A DNA stretch of 64,000 nt, from assembly GCA_037349105.1 (NCBI GenBank), contig JAYJMM010000116.1, positions 1,240,001 to 1,304,000 on the forward strand, given 5' to 3'. Of this stretch, positions 11,836-26,000 are shown piece by piece (position 1 is the stretch's first letter; each line of letters starts with the position of its first letter). The notes under the pieces are model-generated. The model had not been told where the DNA came from. It was given only the letters and a program-made list of their open reading frames with translations, and did not search any database. The DNA comes from Limnomonas spitsbergensis (Eukaryota > Chlorophyta > Chlorophyceae > Chlamydomonadales). The position numbers and the translations under genes were made by a program.

Positions 11836-13337
11836 CCTGTACTAGATTTCTTCAAAGACCTTGGTGTTTTGAAACCCTTCTTACAGAGCCCTTCTGAAGG
11901 AGCCTCTGGGTCAGGCTCCAGGATCCACGCTCCACGTCTATCTCCAAGTTATTCACCTTAACCTGTTGGTAGAACTTGACGAAGACCAAGGCCACGCTTC
12001 CGGGGCCGGGTTCATACAACCCAGCCACATGCTACAGCTCCAGGTCATGGTCCTGACTTGTGCCCCAGACGGACCAAAACAATTAAGCCACTACATTATT
12101 TCAATTAACAGCCAAGGAATGCACGCTTTCAAAAGGACACACTGGGGCTGCGCCTCCTCCTTTTCTTCCTTTGTGTTGTGTACCCTCTTCCTCTTAGCTT
12201 CTCTTTTCTCCCATCTGGACTGTTGGGCGCCCACGCGGCCGAGCGTTCTTGTGCATGGCACAGAGGTGTAACGTCATTGACTGGGGCTACGCCTCAGATT
12301 TGAATTTGTAGATCATAACGACAAGTATTCATAACATGAAACCCGTTGAATAATACTGGATACACCGCTGCTGACTTGAGGTCAATGCATACTTGTCTTT
12401 GACTTGTGCTTGTCTTTGATCTTGACTTGGCTTCTTTCGTCCGCTTACATTTACCGAGTGCCTTTGTTTTGACCAATAGTCACCTTTTGTCCAAAGGCTT
12501 ACCGGAATCTACGACTTCTTCCAGAATAAACTCCTGGTACTTGAAGCTTGGACTACCAGTCTACCACATTGCAGCGCCAAAACTTGACATCGCACCAGTA
12601 TTTATCAAAATAATGCGATAGTCGTTTTTCCTTCAGCAATAGCTGTTGGAAAACCATCCAACCAGTACCTAGCATCAGAGATCTACTTACTCCGCAATTT
12701 CTCAGGCCTTTCCTACAGCCAACTTGAATCTATTCAACGGAAACATTCATCCGCAACATTTCAGGCCTTGCCTATAGCCATCTTGAATGTATTCAACGGG
12801 ACCATTCTTCCGCAAATTCCCAAGCCTCAGCCCTCTTTAATCTCTTTGGCGTAAAATAGGATCAATCCATTAGCCTGGAGCTCAAGAACAATTAGTCAAT
12901 CAGGCCCAGGCATGTGTGGTACTTAAAAGAACCTGTCAATGACATAACACATTTGGGCCCTGCTCAAAAAGGCTCGGCCGCGTGGCCAACACAACCCCAC
13001 GAACACAACCCCTGACCCAAACAGCCTGACAGGAAAGATATGAAATCCCCCCCCATAGCTCAATACCGCTGGATTTATGACCAGGCTATCCTTCTCACCA
13101 GCGACCGGCTGGAGGCGTAAGATATTTCTTCCTGATTCGAACTTGAAATAATATGCACTTGATTAGCATGAGGGTATAGGATTTCTTAGGAATTCTTCTA
13201 TGATCCTAAGAAAAATGAGGATCATGGAAGAAATTCAAACCTAGCTGTTAGCCCTTTTGGCACAAGCGCTTTTGGCGCCGAACAGCCCTTGGGCTCAGAT
13301 CTGACAGTTAATTGCAAATATTGCATTGATAAGTGTT

Positions 13338-14007
13338 CAGAGCTGCTGCTGTGCAGCATGAAAAACGGCAGAGCAGTTGGGTGTGTGACTTTTCAGAGGG
13401 CAGGCGCAGGTGCGGATGGGGTCACCTGGACCCCATGCAAACCCCCTCGCCATGTTGCAAGATTTCAAAATATATGCCACAACTCTATCGCTGGCTTAGT
13501 GCGTGTCTTTAAAGGTGCCTATCGAATTGCGCATAGAGAAGCGAAGCTGCTGCTGTCGCGTGACACCTTCGATATAGGCGGGGGGGGAGAGAAGATCGTG
13601 TGGCGGGTTCGCACCCTCAACCTCTGGGTATGGATGCCACTAGCATCATACCACGGGACTGAAAAGTGTGAACTGTGTGTATTAATTATTGAAATGGGCA
13701 TGTGACACCTCTGTAAGTCAGTTTTTCATTCATGAATTAGTGATTCAGAAGCGATGATACAAACATATAGCCCTGGCGTCACACGACAGGCCGACAGCGG
13801 TGGCTTCGCTTCTCTAAGCGCAATTTGATACGCATCATTAAAACACGCACTTAGCCAGTGATAGAGTTGTATTTTGAAATCCTGCAACATGGCGAGGGGG
13901 TTTGCGTGGGGTGCAGGTGACCCCGTCCGCACCTGGCTGCGCTTGCCCTCTGAAAAGTCACATACCCGACTGCTCTGCCGTTTTTTGTGCTGCGCAGCAG
14001 CACCTCT
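13338..14007. repeat. Long imperfect inverted repeat (foldback)
   Basis: Arms 13338-13568 and 13775-14007 are near reverse complements over about 230 nt (for example GAGAAGCGAAGC at 13539 against GCTTCGCTTCTC at 13803), with a spacer of about 205 nt. Confidence 0.85.
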
Positions 14008-14999
14008 GATTACTTGTCTAGGCGGCGTTCAACCGAATTCTTTTGCACCCACGTCATGTTTTGAGGCTGGGACTAATCTTCTGCACTATGTGGTTCATTC
14101 CGTGGGTTCATTCCCCTGCTAGTGCTCGGTGGTTGTGTTAGTTGCTTGCCCAGGGGGGGCACTGGTTTTTGCTCGCTGTCCTAGCGTATGTCCTAGCGTC
14201 CTTACCAGTTACGGGCACAAGTCCCATGCATCAAATGTGATGCTCCGCTGGACTGTAAAAACTTCACTTCATCATACCTCTCACACGGTCAAGAGCGTGA
14301 GACACATTGTTGCCAGTGGTCCTGGGCATGGGGACATGGCGAGCATGTGGAGGATGTGCTATACATTTGCTTCCAGTGCCCTAGCGTCAAGTACCAGATT
14401 AGGGAGAGTGTGTCCCCCGGAACTCCGGAAGGCGTTCAAAGCATGCCGATGGCCACCCCTTCCGTTAAGGCAGACAAGTCCTATGGTTCCCATTAAATAG
14501 ATTAGGTAGCTTGCGCATTCTGGACAAGGTTAGTAATAGAACGGATGAGGGACAGCTACAGAATACACAACGCTGTACAAGAAAGTCTACACCAATGTTC
14601 GGAACGGATATTGGATGATAAATGGGATGAGCGATGCAATGGTGGCATCTCTGATCTCTGGCATCCAATTTGTTGCCATTCAGATTATTTTGTACGAGCA
14701 TAATGAAAAACAGTCGCCAGAGATCCAGACCAAATCACACTTGTAGAGGTCTATGTACTTGGTCCCTGTCGTACGTAATAAAAAAATGGCCGGGTAGCCT
14801 CCGAAGGGGGAAACACCTGGCTACTCATCACGCTACTACAAAAGCAGAATGAGTCGGCACAAGTTTGGCCATCGAGGAACAAGGAAGTGTCCTCTCTCCA
14901 CACAGAGGCATACCACAGGGATAGCGTGCACAGCACCAAACGAAACGGAGAGCATCTTGAGCACTAAATGACATAATTTATTTTGTCGTGGCTCGGCAA

Positions 15000-15175
15000 C
15001 TACTCAGCTGCAGCTCAGCTACCTACCGTCCTCCAGCCGGCAGCCGCAAGCCTCATGCATGGCTTGTCATGCTCTGCTTGGGCCGCTGACTGGAGGCCGG
15101 CCCAGGTTTGGTCCCAATGGGGTTTTTCTTCGCCGATGGCTCTGCCTGGTCGCCAACAATAAAATGGATGTCTAG
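15000..15175. mobile_element. Diverged introner/MITE-like copy
   Basis: Shares AGGCCGGCCCAGGTTTGGTC with the other copies, lies just 3' of the MYB stop and has poorly preserved ends. Confidence 0.55.
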
Positions 15176-15203
15176 GCGGCAATCTTGGCCCCGTAACCCT
15201 GAG

Positions 15204-18200
15204 CTAGGTGGAAATCCTGACAAAGCTTTGCACCGCCTTCATATAGCTGCTGATGAGCTGCAGCCGCTCTGACCCCGTCAACGAAGGGTCAGTGGCGAGT
15301 TTGCTCAGAGTGTCCACCACGCTCTCCTCAATGTTCCCACTTGCCGGCCCAGCTGCAGCAGGCCCAGCACCGCCGCCACTTCGCTGCTGCTCGGTGTCGA
15401 GAGCGGGAGCAGCGCCCATGTCGTACGTGTAGCAGCTGGGAGAGACCGTTCCGGTAGACCCCGCGGCATGTTGTGTTTCCTCAACATAGCGGGCCCCGCT
15501 GCCACTGCTGTCACGGTGCAGGCGGTTAGGGTGGTTGGCCGTGGAGCCAGGAAGCTCCGGATCCAGCACTGCCTCATCAGAGATCGAGGATGAGCAACCG
15601 GGCCTGCTGCCGCGTGTGTGGATGCCGGCCGTGTCGTCCCTCCCGCTGATCTGCTGCGCCAGCTGCTGCCACAGGGCATCCTGGTTAGGCTGAGGCGACG
15701 AGTCCTCCAAAGCCATTGTGGCAGCCACCGCCGCCTCGGCAGCGAGTTTGGCCACCGCACAACCGCCCGTGCAGGACACCTTGCGCGGCCGTGACGTTGG
15801 CGGCAGGCTGGCCTTCCTGCGACTGACCAAACGAGGCTGGCCGCCGCTTTGCACCGGCTTGTGCACATAACCTCCGGGGGGCGCGCAGCCGCCGGAAGAG
15901 CGGGAGCTGTTGACGCCGCCGGAGCTGCGCTGCCGGCGCGAAGCAAGGCCCTCAGCTTGCGCAGTGTGCTGGCCGCCCACGTGGTCAAAGGAGCTCCCGT
16001 CGCCCTCTGTGAGTAAAATGTCGGCGGCATCTGCGAGGGCGAGTAGCATGTTCACTTCTGCCATGCCCACGTCTTGGTCCTGGGCGTCAGCCTCCGAGGC
16101 GCGCCGCGAGACAGTGCGGTGGCGGAGCGTGTCCTCCTCCCGGAACCTCCGGGGTTTCCTCCTCTCCCTGCCCAGCTGCTGCTGTTGCTGCTGCTTCTGA
16201 TCTCCATGCTTTGCCTGGAACTGCAGCCCGGATGATCCAGCACCCTGTCCATCCTTCTTGGAACCCACCGGCCGATCCCCCGCCAGCACCACGGCATCGC
16301 TCAGGACAACCAGCGGCCGGTGCAGCTGTGGAGGCTCCACCGGAGCTTCAGTGACGACGTCATGCCGATTGTTGCCCCCGCCAGCGGCCGCCAGCCAGCT
16401 ATCGGGCAACAGCAGCTGTGGCCCGGACATGCCTTGCACCTGGCAGCCCACCAGCTGCTCTGTTTCCATCTTCAGCGGCATGTCCATGCTGCACCTTTGC
16501 TGCAGAAGGCTCGCTAGGCCAGGGTGCATCGCCGTGCCCACGCCATCAGCCAAAACCTCAGGCCCGCCCATGGCCAGCGACGTATGACTCATCCACGAGC
16601 TGGCAATGTCGGGGTTGAGGGCATCCATGCTGCCAGCCTGTCGTGGCAAGTAGCCAGAGAAGCGAGGGCCAGGCATGCGGCTCCCGCAGCAGGGCGCGGA
16701 AACATCCCCAAGCATGCTGCCGCTGCCATCGCTGTAACCGTCATCGTCATCGATGCCCTGTCACAGGAGGAGCAAGAGGAGAAGCATGCGTCAGGCATGC
16801 AGCCCATGCCTTGGTGCATGCGACCCATGACTCAATGCATACTTACTCACCCGCTCTCGCCCTGCGACTGCCTTTTGGTGCGACATGAACATTTACGTCA
16901 AACATGCATGCAGCTACGAAATTCTTGGCATGCATGGGCTGAACGTGTACGCTGCATCCATGCATGTGTAGACGTGCCTGAAGCTACGGATTTGTATGCA
17001 CATCTGGGCTCAGCATGTCGGCATGGGGTGAGCATGTAGGCATGCATGGGCTAGGCTCGGAGGCATTCATGGGAGAGACATGTAGGCGCACATGGGCTGA
17101 ACATGTAGGCATGCATGGACTGAACATGAAAGCATGCATGGGCGAGACATGTAGGGTCACAGAGCTCCCAGCTGCCTAGGGATTTGATGCCATGCTCAGT
17201 GCTAAGTTTTGGCCGCAGAGTTCTTGTGACATTCACACATCCACCAAATAGCCTAACATGAACAGGCCGAGCAGTTTGAACCATAATTGCAAAAAGTATA
17301 TGAAGCTAAAGAGCGAGTAGCTCCCTGTAGTAGCCGGCGTACTCGTACCGTCATTGCGCTTGCATCAAAGCTGGAATGAGAGGGCCTTTGGCTTAGTGAG
17401 TTCTTGTGGGCAGCGTTGACGGAGCGCCGCCTGTTCATAGATGCAGGTAGGGCAGCAATCGAGAGATTAGGCTTGATGCGTGGGAATATTGGGTGTAGGG
17501 CCAAATCACTTGGCCTGCTTTGTTCCTGCGTGTCTGAGGGTGGCTGGTCTTAGGATGCTAAGGCTTCAGCTCAGGCATATCACCGCCTGCAGCTGGGAGG
17601 CCGGGTGCAGAAAGCTCAGCTGCTTGGGCCGCAGCCATAATGGGCCTGTCAAGGTTGGACTCACATGGGGCCAGTGCTGGCTGACCGGTGGCCTGCCATG
17701 CGTTGTCTAATAGTAGGACTGTCTGGTTCCAGGGGTTCAATTTAGCAAGGAGCTATATTTTGAACACTACCTGGTAAAATTTGGTCTAGTTTAAGTCCCC
17801 GGAGAAAATCCCGAATTTGAGATGTGTTGGTCTCATGTTGCATGCCTGGCCAGCATAGGCCCCACAGTGCAGAGCGTGCACAGCACGAGCACATCCCTGC
17901 CCATTTGCTTTACCTGGCTCGAGCCTCAGAAGGGATCCTGGAGGAGACTCCCATGGGGGCTGCCATGCCCGAGGCCAGGCCTGCCAGCCCCTTGCCAGGG
18001 CCCATGATGAAGTGATCCTCGCGCACTGCAAATGCAGAGATTGGCGGCACGTCCTGCAGCTGGCAGTATGCCAGACAGGCCTGCTGGAAGACCTCGGGCG
18101 CGTGGGAGACGTTCTTGTGGATCACGAGGTCCGCGTAGAGCCAGAGCAGGGTGCGCATGCGGGCAGCGCCTTTGGCGCGAGCGGTCGCAGACCTGGATAG

Positions 18201-18875
18201 GGGGCGCAGGAGGGAAACGTGGTGGTTTCAGGTCCGGACAGCGACAGGTTTTTGGTCGTGGACGCTGAATATGCGCACCCTCTCGCAGCATAACATCAGA
18301 TAGTTTGCGGTAGCGGCTTCGCGCCCGTTTCTGATGATAGTACTGTCCATGACGTTGACCCACCAATGGTTTTTGACGGTGTTCTCTGGTCTGCGCGGCA
18401 GGTATTTGGCAATAACCTGCCACTTGTTGCCGATCTTGCTGTGCATGACGGCCAGAACGTATTCCTCCTGCAACGACCAAGGATCCTTGGAGATCCCCTC
18501 TCTGCACAAATCGAATGTAAATGATTAAGAATTCCAATTGGTTAGCTTCTAGAAGTTGCTGAATGTTGATACGCACCGCAGATGGTTTAACCATTTTTGT
18601 CGGCACTGCTTTGCGCTACGACTTGGAACCAAGCTGGCGACATGAAGCCAATCGACCGAATCTGCTCCTGTTGCAGCTGAAACGGTGTCCACAGCCAGTT
18701 TTAGGTTCGCAACCTCCTCTTCTGTCCAATACCCCAGGGATGTGTCGGGAACTGGAATTTGTGCCATGCTGGCTATCGGCATTTGAAATCTGTACTCTAA
18801 ATTAGGAGGGGACATATGCACAGCAACCACCCCTGGAGAGGGCGGTGATGCTGAACGCATGTTATAGTCATCCAT
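15204..18875 (-). CDS. R2R3-type MYB transcription factor
   Basis: Exons on the complement: 18875-18577, 18501-18364, 18192-17914, 17514-17349, 16757-15204; all phases agree, about 811 aa. Residues 49-99 form one Myb repeat (W50, W76, W95; ends KQCRQKWLNHLR) and residues 101-146 a second (W108, W127, W146; RRPENTVKNHW), so this is a two-repeat DNA-binding domain. It is followed by a short conserved-looking segment (RMRTLLWLYADLV) and then a long low-complexity tail rich in Ser, Gly, Gln and Ala that ends LISSYMKAVQSFVRIST. The protein should act in the nucleus as a sequence-specific regulator; the target genes are unknown. The ATG at 18875 is the first in frame, but the frame stays open through a possible acceptor just upstream (CTG TCT CCT TTA ATG), and an open stretch from 19173 (MSNIDQPVLTTRAPRRPK) may be an extra 5' exon, so the start is uncertain. 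Exon 4 is supported only by phase and composition. Confidence 0.86.
17030..17160. repeat. Short tandem repeat, about 26-bp unit
   Basis: Units of the type CATGTAGGCATGCATGGRCT in the MYB intron between 17349 and 16757. Confidence 0.75.
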
Positions 18876-20016
18876 TAAAGGAGACAGCTGAAGAAGGGGG
18901 CACGGAAATGTGTGTATTCAAGACGGTGCTTGATTGGGTCGGGGGGAAATTGAACTCCTGTAACGTGCCAAAACTCTGGGAAGGTGAGCCGTACTCGGAC
19001 TCGGCCACCGATGAGGAGCTCCCGGTCGCGGTCGGCAATATGTGCCGATGTTGCCGATGCAGGGTGCCGATGTTGGGACAAACACCACGGTCAGTTGAGT
19101 TCCGGCTGCTTCTTTCCGTCTTCGGTCTACGTGGAGCTCTAGTTGTGAGAACTGGCTGATCTATATTACTCATTTTTGTTGGGAGTGCAACCGGACAGAA
19201 GCGCAAAGCACGAGAGGAGGAGGGGTTTATCCTGATATGACACAATGAATGTACACACCACATCTCACAACAACAACGCCATCCCCAGATCCAGCCAGGT
19301 GTCTAGGCCCAATCAACAGTGAATCAAGCTAACACATTTCTACCTCATACACAAAGGCTAATTCATCCATGTACTTCAAAACGTGCACTACTGCATTTGA
19401 CATCAGTACAGAACCAAGAGAGCCAGGGGCAGTTCATGTGCGCAACTTCCCTTCATGCGCTACCCTACCTGTGCACCTAAGGCTGCATCTAGCGCATGCC
19501 CAACAGGAGGTACGGTATCTGGGAAGCAGCACGTCATGAAAAACCGCCATCACCAACTTACAGGGTGGAGGGGGGTATTTCTTCACAAATCGGGTTCATT
19601 ACTGCTGATGGTCAGCTGCCACATAGCTCCTGCTGATAGTCAGCTGCTGCACGGCTGGTGCCCCTTTTTCAGCTGCTAAGTGGGGTGTGATCATTTCCTC
19701 TGGCATCGAATTCTTCTCGGCTGCAATCCAACTGTCAGTCGCTGCCATGACGCCGCTGCAATGCAGCTTCTCACACTCTCCCCAGCTTCCCCCCTGGTGT
19801 TTGTTTCATTCTTTCTTTCCAACCCTTAATTTAGGCGCCCATGCGGCCGAGCCTTTTTGAACAGGGCCCAGAGGTGTAACGTCATCGACACTCTTCCCAG
19901 CTACTAGACAGCACCTCAGACTCTTTCCCGTTGCTATGCAGCTCCTCGGACGCTTCTCAGCTGCTCTTTAGCTCCACAGAATCTCCTCAGTTTCTACGTA
20001 GCTCCTCGGCCTCTCC
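18876..20016. other. Interval between the MYB start and the DDX20 stop
   Basis: Should hold the MYB promoter/5' region and the DDX20 3' UTR on the complement. A family-B repeat lies at 19828-19892; an open stretch at 19173-18870 may be a 5' MYB exon. No other recognisable feature. Confidence 0.55.
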
Positions 20017-23000
20017 TCACGAGGACCGCACCTCCCTCAGCCACTCCTCGTACTGCGCAGACCACTGCTGGTAGCTCCTCGCCCACGAGGAGTACTGATC
20101 GCGGAAAGAGCAGCGCGGGCAGCAAGGCACTGCATGGCTGCAGTGCGGGCAGGCCTGGTGAGGGGGGCCTGCCTGCATGGCATGCCCCGGCTGGTAGTGG
20201 CTGCGAGCTCCCCAAGCGCAGGGATCCATGTGAGGAGTGTGCGCATGAGAGGGGTAGAGAGGAGGAGGATAGGTATGGGGATCTTGTGGATAGAAAGGTG
20301 GGTACGGGAAGTCGTGGTGGTGGTGGTGAGGCGGGTGCGGGTGAGGAGGAGGTGCGTGTTTGAAGTCGGGGTGGAGGTGATGAGGGAGGTGGTGTGGGTG
20401 TGAGAAGTCGGGGTGGTGGTGAGGGTGGTGGTGTGAGTGTGGGAAGTCGGCGTGGTGGTGAGGCGGGTAGTGGTGGTGGTGTCCATGGCCGTGGCTGTGG
20501 CCGTGGCTGTGGTCAGGGTAGGTAGGGTGCGATTGCTCGTGAGGATGTTGAGGGCAGGAGCCGAGGTGATGAGGGTGTACATGGGCATGGTGGAGGGGAG
20601 GTTGGCTGTGGGATTGATGGCTGTGATGACCGTGGAACTGGTGCGGGGGTAAGCAGGGTGCACCAGGGGCCTGCCACTCCTGGCCAGGTCCTTCCGGCTG
20701 CGCCCATCCACCGGCCCCAGGGTCGGGGGGCACGCTCCCGCCCTGCGGGGGCGGACCAGCGGGGCCTGTCGGAGAGGGCCGCTGTGGGGCCTGCCGGAGC
20801 TCGGCCTGCGACGATGAATGCGGGACAGGCGCAGCGGCATCCCACCTCCCGGATGCTCCGTCAGGTGTCGGTGCTCGCTGCGCATCTGCCGCCGCCTGGA
20901 GCGATGCAGCCGGCGGGGAGGTCGCCGGAGGTCCCGGGCGGCAGGGCGGCTGCTGCACCTCGAGGCGCTCAATGAGCGTCACCGCATGCCCCTCTAGGTC
21001 CTCCGACAAGGGGAGGTCGTCATCGTCTTCCTCTTCGTCAGCGTCCTTATCGTCATCGTCAGTGTCCCCCTGGTCCTCCCTGTGTCCTTGCAGCGCCTCA
21101 TCCTGCCCCGCTCGCAGTCTCAATGTCCCCTCTAGCACTCCGGGCTGATCTAGCAGCCCTAGGCTGCCGTCATACGCCTCTCCCTCGTTGCCATGGCTGT
21201 CCCCAGCTGCTGCTGCTGTGGCTGCCATGCCGCCGTCTGCGTAAGAAGAAGGCGTCAGGACTGATGCTGCACCTCCTCTATCTGTACGACTCGCAGGGTG
21301 GTCACTCTGGTACTCTTGGTATGCCTGGGCATACTGGCGGTGAACATCGGACTGACCGAGCTGTTGCTGCTGCCGCTGCTGTCCAGCACTCAAGGGCTCA
21401 TAATGTCCGTGCCCCAGTGCGACACTCCTGTCCGGCTGAGCACTCCCCTCATGCTGGCCGCTGCCGTGCTGCTGGTCACTCCCGTCCTGCTGGACGCTGC
21501 CGTACTGCTGACCACTGCCGTTCTGCTGTGCGGTACTCTGTGGCTGGGCACTGTTGTACTGCTCGCTGCTCCCACCGCCTTGCTCAGCTTGCTCCTGATC
21601 AAAGAGCTGCCGGTAGTATGCTGCCCACTCCTTGCCGTAGACAGGGTCGCAGTTCCAGCCAAAGCCGGGAACGTAGAACCAGCCAGAGGTCTCACTGCAG
21701 CATGGCAGCAGAGGGTGGTGGTTAAGTTGGCAGTTGGATTTCAGCCAGATGCCTGACTGCAATACATCAGTAGAGGTTGGCAGTTAAGTCGGCAGTTGGG
21801 TTGCAGACGGATGCCTCACTGCAACACGGCAGCAGGGCATGGCAGATAGGTTCGTAGGTAGGTTGCTGCCCAATGCCTCACTGCAACACGTCAGAAGGGG
21901 TTGGCAGTTAGGTTGGCAGTTGGGTTGCAGCCAAATGCCTCACTACAGCAGCACAGCAGCTGCATGCTAGCTTGCTGTCAGGTTGGATGCAGTCTTGGAG
22001 AGCAGGGGAGCCATGCAGTTGGGTAGGAAGCGTCAGCAACAGGATTGACAATTTGGATCGCTGAAGTACCAAAGCAAGCTCATCATATGAAGGGATCAGA
22101 CGGGCTAGCATAGGTGATGACCAGCGGCGCTGAACGTGGGGGTTGCCAGTGGAGGGTTTAGGGTTCAGGGTTTTTGAATGTGGGGTTTTGCCCCAGTGGA
22201 GGGTCCAAGCATCCTCTCTCACCCGGCATCGACACCTTGAAGCTCTTCAGGCTCTGTGGCTGCAGCCAACGTCGCCTCCTCCGCGCTCACAGCCTTCCTC
22301 TCCTGCTTCTGATCCTGCTTCTTCTTGAACGAGGGCACCGGCGGCACGTCTGCGGCCTCCACCTTGGTTGCCTTCTTTAGGTCCTCCAGAGCCTGCTTCT
22401 CCCAGTCGCTCTCGCCCTCAAAGGAGTACATGTCTACGGGAATGACAGCTGGCAAGGGCAACACTTCACCTGCGACGAAAGCCGATGACGTAACTATTTT
22501 GTGCCCTGCTCAGAAGCCAATGACGTTACTCTTTTGGGCCCTGCTCAGAAGCCAATGACGTTACTCTTTTGAGCCCTGCTCAGAAAGGCACCCAACTGTC
22601 TGGGTCGGAGAAAGGGACACTCAAGGCAAGAGGGGAGAGGAAAGAAGAGAGGTGCAGAAAAGAGATAGAAAAGCCCCCCTTCCCTCCATAAGGAATTGCA
22701 GTCCGTATATTCCCCAGCCCCCAAAGAGTGTAGTCTACGGCAAAAAGTGTATGCACTCTCAGACTCCATGTATTCACACTCCCTTTCCTTATATTCACGC
22801 TAAACAAAAGAGCATGCACTCACAAATGTGTGTGAATACAGGTGGGGCCCTCGACTCCGGCATGCCCCTGTCCCCTTGGGTCATATCACCCTAGACTCCA
22901 TTTCAGTGCGCACCAGACCACCTTCAGCGAAAGCCTTTGGGCAGCCAACACTGGACTAGCTTTAGAAGCTAGTACTCAGGCCCGTACCAGGGTACCCAGC

Positions 23001-26000
23001 CTTGTCTGGCCTAAGCAGCAGGCCTCGTTGCCACAAGACCCCCCCCCTGACTGCGGGCCATGATCAAGCTGAGCAAGTGAGCAGTAGCTTCAAAGACCCT
23101 GAATCACACAGTGAACTACACTGCCAGCCTCAGCCTAATACAGGGAGGCGGGGCTTCAGAAGTCTGACCAGCACACCATTCACATCGGGGTAACACAATC
23201 CGGCTAAATCCATCCTGTCTTGTGCTACTTTGGTAGCTCACCTAGTGCTACGGCCGAACGGGTGGCTTCCTTAATCCACGCCTCAGGGCGGATCGTTTAA
23301 TAGTAAAATCCGGCTGAACCCGCGCTGCACTGTGCCCTGTCTTGGCGAATTGTGCCGTATCGCGCTACCTTACTTCACAGCGGTCCACACTTGCCTGCCT
23401 GAGCCTCCTCCAGGTATGTGTGTAGCGTCGCAAGCTCAGCGCGCGTCAAGTAGTTGACGCAAATGCCCAGCGAGCCAAACCGGCCAGTGCGGCCCACCCT
23501 GCAAGCACGTGCATACACTTACACCCTCAAACGGGTTAAGGGGCCTAGGGGGATGTGAAATGCCATTCCGGTAGTTGACACAAATACCCAGCGAGCCAAA
23601 CCGCCCAGCACGGGCCATTATGTATGAGCCCACCCTGTAGAGCCCACCCTGTTTGAGTCCACTCGCAAGCAGGCTTCAGGGCCCAGGAGGCTGTGAAAGG
23701 ACTTTCAGGGATGATCGGGCAGCAGAGGATGCCCCAGGATCCCCATCGACTACAGGCCCCCCCGTCCACGCACACAGCCACACACACATAATTACATAAA
23801 TAAACACACACGCACACACACACAGATACACTAAAACATACAGACACACACACACACACACACACAGACGTCACTGTTTCCGGTTCCCCTAGTGCTCTTT
23901 TGTTGGTGGCTTTGCTTTCGTTCAGCAACCTCCTAACATCTTATTGGAGGCCCCCGGCGTGACCAGCCTTATTGCCAGGGCTTGCATCTGTAAGCCGGTC
24001 CAAGTTTGTTCCTAATCGGGCCTTTGGCGAACGTGGGGCCGCCCGTTGAGGGGGGATTCCTAGCAAAAATAATAAACAACCAATTCCCTCGCTTGCGCTC
24101 CTCAGGAGGATTTCACCTGCTCCGCTCCAGAAATATTTGCCAGTCATGCGTCCCTGGACGCCCTCCCGAACCAGCTGCCCAGTGCCGATCCCCCCCGAGC
24201 AGCTAACACGCTCTGAATGCTCTCTAGCAGCGAATAGCATTCTCCGTGAGCATTCGGAGAGCTTCACTCCTTCCGCCCCCCCTCACTCATCTTGTTACCT
24301 GTGCACGTAGGTAGCCGAATCGTACGGCAAGTCAAGGTTCGCCACGACATTCACACGATCAAGGTCCACACCACGCGCCATGACGTCCGTTGACACGATC
24401 ACCTGTTACGGGACACGTCGCAGTCATAACATTAAACTTGCAAGTGTGGACGCTAATCGTACCGTCACACAATCACAATTGGTTTCACTCAACGGAAAGC
24501 TGCCCGGCATGGTGCACAGAGGTTCAGCAGCTATGGTATGTATGCCCCCCCTGGTACGCCCGCACGCTGCCATACCGGTGTAAGGGTGGGTTCAGTATTA
24601 GCCCCGAAACTAGACTTATTATTACCCAGTAACCAACTTACCACTTCAAATTTGTACCCCCGCGCTGAAGAGGGATCCTGCGGCCCTGCGCTAAAACCCG
24701 ACACAAGCTTGAACCCCGCCCTTCCTTCTTGGCCCCGCCCTGCCTTCTTGGTACTCACCCTCAGCTTGAACCCGCGCACCGCCACCATGGCCTCCATCCT
24801 CTCGTTCTGCGGCCTGTCGCCCGACAGGTACGTGGCGGGAAAGCCCTCGGCGGTCAGACGGGCAGCCAGCCACTCAGCCTGAGGCTTGCGGTTCAAGAAC
24901 ACAGCAGCCTGGCGAGGACCAGGGTAAAGGGGTTGGGATCCAGGGTTCAGGGGAGCAAGGGAAGGGAGGGGGGAGGGGAGGGGAGAGGGGGATCAGGGCA
25001 TCAGGCGGTGGGTGAGAGCCAGAAGGAAGCTGCAGCCTCAATTCATGCCTCCAACCCCCAGCACCAATTTCAATTTCTGGTGCACCTGAGTGTGTGTGGT
25101 GGAGGCAACAGGGCCTGGGTCTAACGGTTCAGGAATTGGGCGGCCTGTCCAGCTGTAGGGGGGGATGAGGTGTTGGGGACTGGGTATGACATGGGAGATC
25201 TGGGCTCTCCCTGCACAGCACGGACATGCAAGTAATTGAGAGACAATGGGGGAGGTCGGTCAGGGCGTCTGAGGCTGGATCATAGGCTGGGCAGCTGCCC
25301 ATCCCCTTCCTCTCCCCTCCATCCCCCCCTTCCTCCTCCCCCTGTCCCTCTCCTCCCCCTTTCCCCCTCTTCCTCCCTCTCTTCCGGCTACCCCCCTCCA
25401 CCTTTTCTCTTCCCGCTGTCCCGCCTCCCCTCCCCCTCTCTCACCCCCTCTTCCTCACCCCTCCCTTCTCACTATCCCCATCCCCTCTTCCTCTTCCTCC
25501 TTCACCCCTCCCCTTCTTCCTCCCCTCTTCACCCTCCTGCCCCCCTCCCTCCCCTCCCTCCGTCCCTCACCTGGTGGAACGAGAGGCCAGACAGCAGAGC
25601 CAACAAGGCCTCCACCTTTGCGGCAAACACCGCGTCAGCATCAGTCCCACCACCGCCACCCGCCGCCGCCCCTGCTGTTGATCCCACGTCTGTCGCTCCT
25701 GAGGCGCCATCTCCCTCCAGAACATCCTCTGTTCCCTCTGGGGGCACCAGCACGTAGAACTGGCGTACGCCTTGCAGGGAAGTGGTCTCGGAGCAGAGCA
25801 TGATGCGCTGCGGCCGCTTCATTAAGGGCTCCAGGTCTATGAGCAGCTGCGGGGTGTAGGTGGCGGAGAAGGCCAGCACCTAGGAGGGAGAGAGAGCGAG
25901 GGATGTGTGTGTGTGGGAGGGGGGGGAGTACCAGTACAGATATAATCGAATATATACTTGGCAAGATGAGTAAAACACCACAGGGAATTCCTATGCATTT

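Larger units (their letters stand above)
10302..15203. other. Intergenic repeats between convergent genes
   Basis: No exon recognised. Contains a mobile-element copy (11068-11255), three copies of a second repeat family (10560, 11770, 12190) and a fourth near 12935, a 670-bp foldback (13338-14007) and a diverged element near 15000-15175. The open frames here are short and without recognisable motifs. Confidence 0.7.

Noticed and set aside
15910..16618. Plus-strand frames opposite the last MYB exon
   Set aside because: Shadows of a GC-rich exon; no motif, and no splice context.
17558..17645. Possible MYB exon (PIMAAAQAAELSAPGLPAAG)
   Set aside because: The acceptor and entry phase fit, but no donor restores the frame; the 17514-17349 exon fits both sides without it.
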